Shown in pieces: positions 60,524 to 64,000 of a stretch of DNA of 64,000 bases (position 1 is the first letter of the stretch; every line of letters starts with the position of its first letter). This stretch comes from Parvularculaceae bacterium (GTDB taxonomy: Bacteria > Pseudomonadota > Alphaproteobacteria > Caulobacterales > Parvularculaceae). A program made the position numbers and the translations under genes. Location of the stretch: the NCBI GenBank assembly GCA_028280115.1, contig JANQMJ010000024.1, forward strand, positions 109,693-173,692, given 5' to 3'. The notes under the pieces are model-generated. The model saw only the letters and a list, made by a program, of their open reading frames with translations. It searched no databases and was not told where the DNA came from.

Positions 60524-61840
60524 TTATACCAACACCATCGTCAGAGATTCGAAGCGTCCCCGAACGCCGTTCGTAATGCTTTCGACCAAGCTGGATGGAA
60601 TTGTGTTGTCCGCGAGAGCTTCTACATCTTCGAGCGCGTTGGGGATTACGCCTTCTAACGCCGCGACAATCTCTTCAACCGTTCCTTTCGGCATACCAGC
60701 AGCATCCGCTGTTTGTTCAAAGTGGCGTCTTTGAATTTCGTCCATGCGGTAATGGTTATTGCCGCCCAGTGACATCGCCATCTTGTATCGGTTGTGTTCG
60801 ATGCGCCCGGCATCGACGATAGGTTGCGCAGATATGATGTCGTAAAGCGGCGTCATCACGAAGGCGCCGCCTGGCCGGTGTGCGATGGAGAAGTTTTTGG
60901 CGTGCCCGTCCGTCGCGCCCATGAGCCAGAAGACGATCTGCGCTTTCAGGAAGGCGCGACGGTCTTCATTGGCGCGGTCGCTTTCTTTCAGCCGCTCCAG
61001 GATGGCGCGAATGCCCGGCCCGCCGTCACGCTGATATTTTTGCGGCGACGGGACGGACATGGCCTGACAAAAGTCTTCTTGCGGGAGGCGCAGCAGGCGA
61101 TCGTTACGGGTCCAAAGCCGGTCAAAACGCGTAACGCTCAGCGCGAGCTGGTCCTCAAATTGTTCAACATTGGCGTCGGCCACATCAAGCCCGAGCGCGG
61201 CGCAAAGTTTCAGGCAAATAAATTCGTTCTGGACGCTGTCAGTCAGGTCAATTTCATGATGGATAACGCCGATGGCGGGCTTAATAATGTGCGTCGTCGC
61301 TGTCGTCCCCACAGGGCGCTTCCATTCGCCATCGAGTTTCAGAAGCGCCGTCTTGTCCTGCGCGCCGGCGATCGAAATCCGAAAATCTTCATCGTCCGGG
61401 TCAAGACCCAATGGGTTCACCCGGAGCTTGCGGATCAACTCCGCAATCTCCGCTTCGTTCAATGCCTCGCCGTCAACGGCGCCTGCAGGCCCCGGCTCTT
61501 CGTCTTCGGCCAGGAATTGCAGCGCGCCGACACAGTCGCGCCCGGCGACCGCCAATAGCGAGAATGCGTCAACGCCCTCGGCTTTCAGTCGTTCAGCGAC
61601 ATTTTGGCGAACCTGTTCGGCGTCAGGCAGAAGATTTTCAAAGACGTTGATCACCGGCGCGCCGCGGAACGCCTCGCCCGTCAGCGGCAGCGAGATCGAG
61701 ACCGGCATCGCTTCTTTCCAGGAAAGCCAGTCGTCGTCGTAACGAAAGCTAATCGCGCCTGATGACGCACGCTCCAAAACGCCCACGCGACGGGCGTTAA
61801 GATAGACGACCAGCCGGTGCGTTCGTGCGCGGCGGACCAT
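60524..61840 (-). CDS. hipA: HipA-family serine/threonine kinase toxin
   Basis: The 438-residue protein has the HipA layout: N-subdomain ('LVVYLNARRVGVLERASSGAISFRYDDDWL'), 'FENLLPDAEQVRQNVAERL', the Gly/Ser loop 'RISIAGAQDKTALLKLDGEW', and the kinase site 'FWLMGATDGHAKNFSIAHRPGG' with the catalytic Asp, then 'MTPLYDIISAQP'. HipA toxins phosphorylate aminoacyl-tRNA synthetases or other targets and halt growth. The start shares one base with the hipB stop. Confidence 0.94.
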   Translation of the reverse strand: MVRRARTHRLVVYLNARRVGVLERASSGAISFRYDDDWLSWKEAMPVSISLPLTGEAFRGAPVINVFENLLPDAEQVRQNVAERLKAEGVDAFSLLAVAGRDCVGALQFLAEDEEPGPAGAVDGEALNEAEIAELIRKLRVNPLGLDPDDEDFRISIAGAQDKTALLKLDGEWKRPVGTTATTHIIKPAIGVIHHEIDLTDSVQNEFICLKLCAALGLDVADANVEQFEDQLALSVTRFDRLWTRNDRLLRLPQEDFCQAMSVPSPQKYQRDGGPGIRAILERLKESDRANEDRRAFLKAQIVFWLMGATDGHAKNFSIAHRPGGAFVMTPLYDIISAQPIVDAGRIEHNRYKMAMSLGGNNHYRMDEIQRRHFEQTADAAGMPKGTVEEIVAALEGVIPNALEDVEALADNTIPSSLVESITNGVRGRFESLTMVLV

Positions 61841-62085
61841 CAGAATATATCCTCAAAATTCACGTGGGCGTCCCGCGTCGCCACATTGAGCTCAAGCTCA
61901 AGAGCGGTCAGCGCGTCGAAAAAGACGGCCATCTGCGTCGCAGGCTCGCCGGCTTCGAGTTTCGAGACCGTCGCCTGACGCACATTCATCCGCGAGGCTA
62001 GCTCCGTCTGCGTCCAGTCGCGGGCGAGCCGGGCCTTGCGTATGATGTCGCCAGCCATGCGGGGGCTTCTGATCAGATTGGTCAT
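61840..62085 (-). CDS. hipB: HipB-family antitoxin / repressor
   Basis: The 81-aa protein starts MTNLIRSPRMAGDIIRKARL and carries an XRE helix-turn-helix ('DWTQTELASRMNVRQATVSKLEAGEPATQMAVFFDALTALELELNV'). It neutralises HipA and represses the operon. GGAG lies 8 bases before ATG 62085; upstream in-frame codons cross the operator region and are not used. Confidence 0.92.
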   Translation of the reverse strand: MTNLIRSPRMAGDIIRKARLARDWTQTELASRMNVRQATVSKLEAGEPATQMAVFFDALTALELELNVATRDAHVNFEDIF

Positions 62086-62095
62086 GCGATACTCC

Positions 62096-62169
62096 TTATA
62101 CGCGTTCGCGCATAAGAGGAATATATACGCAATCTCGTATAAATCAAGTTTATTCGCATTCGCGTATAA
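62096..62169. promoter_or_regulatory. Three regularly spaced hipB operators
   Basis: TTATACGCGTTCGCGCATAA (62096-62115), TATACGCAATCTCGTATAA (62124-62142) and TTATTCGCATTCGCGTATAA (62150-62169) share the pattern TAT-CGC-N4-GCG-ATA, with centres about 27 bp apart. They cover the hipB promoter, the usual place for HipB binding. The middle copy is the weakest. Confidence 0.8.
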
Positions 62170-62338
62170 AGGACGCTCGATCCGATGAAAAATCAAACGC
62201 AAAATGCTCAAAAATACATTGAATCCAGTGACTTAAGAGAGCAAAAAACCAACGGCCCAATTCCCCGCCGACCTATCAGAAATCAAAACCAGGCAATTTG
62301 CTCTGTAAATGAACCAGCGCCTAGTCGCAGATGGGCGG

Positions 62339-63772
62339 CTAACCCCGCCACCAGTCCGCATGCTTCTCGTCGAAGACCTCAAAGACGCCCGCATCGAAAG
62401 AATGAACGATCTTCAAAAGTTCGGTCCGGCGATATTCCAACGATCCCCCGTCCCCATAAGCCGGCCGGGTGTTTTTATGGCCCATCAAAAGACACCGGAG
62501 CGCATAATCGATATTGGCTTCCTGCATCCGCTTCTCGAAAGCATGTCGAAATGAATAAACAACATGGTCGGGGGTTGGAAACAGGTTGCGCCTACGGAAC
62601 GCTTTCAGAATATTCGCAGAAAACAATTCATTCTTGTCGCGATAGCGCTCGAACGCAGTTGGCGCTCTTTTTGCCGCTTCAAGCGCAACGCCAACGAGCG
62701 GGATATCGCGCTCCGACGTATCGGTTTTCAATTCCCGCTTTTCAGCGCCGGAGTTCCGGGCGCGAATGGAAATATACGGAACGGCGGCGTCTAATTTGAT
62801 GTCCTCTGGCCTTAGATTGATGACTTCGCTTGGACGACAACCGGTTTCAATAAGAAGATAGACAATCAACTGTAGTTCCGGGCGGATTCCCATGAGCGCG
62901 CCAGGCGCCAACACCCGCTTTCGAACCCACTCGTTTTCAAAGGCGGGAACCTCTTTTTTTATCTTTGCCGTGAAATGGATGTTACGAAATGGATTGGGTC
63001 GGTTTTCTTCACCAATATGCTTGTAGTAATCTCCATATAACGAACGGATGTTCCCGATGTGACGGTTCGCCGTGTTCGCAGAGATCGGTTTTACGGATGG
63101 GTCTTTCGGTGAAATCTGAGCAGCCCACCACGCTTTGTATTTAAGAGCGTGATCTCTCGTTATTTCTTCGAGAATGAGATCGCCCATCTTGTCGATAAAA
63201 TATTTCGTCGATGTTCTCTTCACCTTCTCCCACGAATAGCGTTGATGTTTCGACTTATAAATTTGCGCGTTGTGCGAAATCTCATTGATGTAAATTTCCA
63301 GCGCCTGGGAAACACAGACCTTTGGACGTTCAGCGCCGCCAAGGACCGCTTCGACATGTTGCGGTTTCGGCGTTTCATCAACGCCGGATTGATCGCGAAT
63401 GTGGAGCAGCCGAATTAACAACTCTTCGATATTTTCGCCGGTCGCCAATTCCTCAACGGGCTTGTAGGAAAATCCAACCGCAAGCGCTCTACTCGCAGCC
63501 GATTTGTACCGGTGTTCGACAGCCGCGACTTGATCATCATTCGCCGCTGTGCCCGAGGCTGAGACGCCAGCCAAAGCCGCCCAATAATGATCGTCGGCTT
63601 CACGCAGCAAATCCCTCTTAACCCGCGCTTCTTCAAGTGACGTCGTATTGAGCGATTGACGGATACGACCGCGCGTATCGAGATGCGCAAACTGTTTTGG
63701 AACGCGGCGATTGTACCACCACACATGATCTCTTTTATGGAGATAAGTTACGTCCACAATCCGCCTCACCAT
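62339..63772 (-). CDS. int: Tyrosine-recombinase integrase of the element
   Basis: The 477-aa protein starts with a DUF6538-like segment ('DVTYLHKRDHVWWYNRRVPKQF'), has a SAM-like core-binding domain in the middle and the catalytic domain at the end: Arg in 'IETGCRPSEVINLRPED', 'TDTSERDIPL', the Arg box 'HVVYSFRHAFEKRM', His in 'LLMGHKN' and the nucleophile Tyr in 'TRPAYGDGG'. It faces away from the tRNA-Asp site 170 bp upstream and should catalyse integration and excision there. Confidence 0.94.
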   Translation of the reverse strand: MVRRIVDVTYLHKRDHVWWYNRRVPKQFAHLDTRGRIRQSLNTTSLEEARVKRDLLREADDHYWAALAGVSASGTAANDDQVAAVEHRYKSAASRALAVGFSYKPVEELATGENIEELLIRLLHIRDQSGVDETPKPQHVEAVLGGAERPKVCVSQALEIYINEISHNAQIYKSKHQRYSWEKVKRTSTKYFIDKMGDLILEEITRDHALKYKAWWAAQISPKDPSVKPISANTANRHIGNIRSLYGDYYKHIGEENRPNPFRNIHFTAKIKKEVPAFENEWVRKRVLAPGALMGIRPELQLIVYLLIETGCRPSEVINLRPEDIKLDAAVPYISIRARNSGAEKRELKTDTSERDIPLVGVALEAAKRAPTAFERYRDKNELFSANILKAFRRRNLFPTPDHVVYSFRHAFEKRMQEANIDYALRCLLMGHKNTRPAYGDGGSLEYRRTELLKIVHSFDAGVFEVFDEKHADWWRG

Positions 63773-63817
63773 ACGGCCCTCCGCCGTCTTGGTGAGACTG
63801 CAATCAACGCGCCATCG

Positions 63818-63852
63818 TGGTACACGATTTGGTCACAATTTGGTACACGATT
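63818..63852. repeat. Right arm-type integrase repeats (three tandem copies)
   Basis: TGGTACACGATT (63818), TGGTCACAATT (63830) and TGGTACACGATT (63841) are direct repeats; the outer two are 23 bp apart, matching the left end. They lie just upstream of the int start, so integrase binding here may also control int. Confidence 0.75.
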
Positions 63853-63939
63853 TCGGCGAATTGGCGCGCAGCCATCGACCGGCTTATCGAAATAGTTTAA
63901 TGTTTTCAGTGAGTTGCGACAGCTTCCGAGAGTTGGAAG

Positions 63940-64000
<61 letters not shown>

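Noticed and set aside
62185..62799. Plus-strand frame opposite the integrase
   Set aside because: Antisense of the integrase C-terminus; Arg/Ser-rich with no family match.

Overview
The window is alphaproteobacterial chromosome carrying a complete integrated conjugative element. The flanks are GC-rich, with a fragmented alphaproteobacterial nuo (complex I) cluster, a PaaI thioesterase and a tRNA-Asp. The element's relaxase, TraG, CopG and Trb genes are of the type found in sphingomonad, rhizobial and hyphomonad integrative elements. A marine order such as Parvularculales or Hyphomonadales fits, but that placement is inference.

Layout. 1-4.2 kb: small housekeeping and hypothetical genes (cold-shock protein, DUF1428, an exported repeat protein, a PH-domain membrane protein behind an FNR/FixK-type box, a frameshifted SLOG gene). 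4.2-20.9 kb: NADH dehydrogenase genes on the minus strand in the order A-B-C-D-E-F-G-H-I, with unrelated genes between most of them (four-helix-bundle protein, GFA protein, Cys/Met PLP enzyme, thioesterase, HU with a histone-like tail, an S24-like repressor, two GIN-domain proteins) and dispersed palindromic repeats. nuoJ-N are absent. 21.0-21.6 kb: a c-type cytochrome lipoprotein.

21.717-63.953 kb: an integrative conjugative element of about 42.2 kb. It is bounded by a 15-bp direct repeat of the 3' end of the tRNA-Asp gene at the right edge. Each end also carries three tandem TGGTACACGAT-like repeats, and the tyrosine integrase lies next to the tRNA. Its left part (22-33.4 kb) is one leftward locus: ECF sigma factor, FecR, STN-TonB receptor, then an AT-rich operon of S9-like propeller protein, amidase, aldehyde dehydrogenase and MFS transporter. 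This looks like an inducible system for taking up and breaking down an amide- or peptide-like compound. The middle (33.8-40.8 kb) holds small regulators, a leucine-dehydrogenase-family enzyme, ArdA, DUF736, DUF2285 and DUF2840 genes and a TraF-type peptidase. The relaxase follows (41-43 kb).

Between relaxase and traG lies a defence island (43.2-47.8 kb): a short type II CBASS operon (CD-NTase, E2-like protein, CapV patatin) with an added YdjM/DUF457 membrane protein. It is transcribed divergently from capH-capP, and two palindromic operators lie in the shared promoter region. 48.1-60.5 kb is the transfer operon traG-copG-trbBCDEJLFGI-DUF2274-DUF736. The traG start site is buried in a perfect 13-bp hairpin. 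hipBA, with three regularly spaced operators, and the integrase close the element.

Most notable: the exact element boundaries; the CBASS operon with an extra membrane protein and a CD-NTase tail that continues past Gly-Gly; the regulated catabolic cargo with an S9 protein lacking its nucleophile and a receptor with two signal peptides; and the traG start-codon hairpin.
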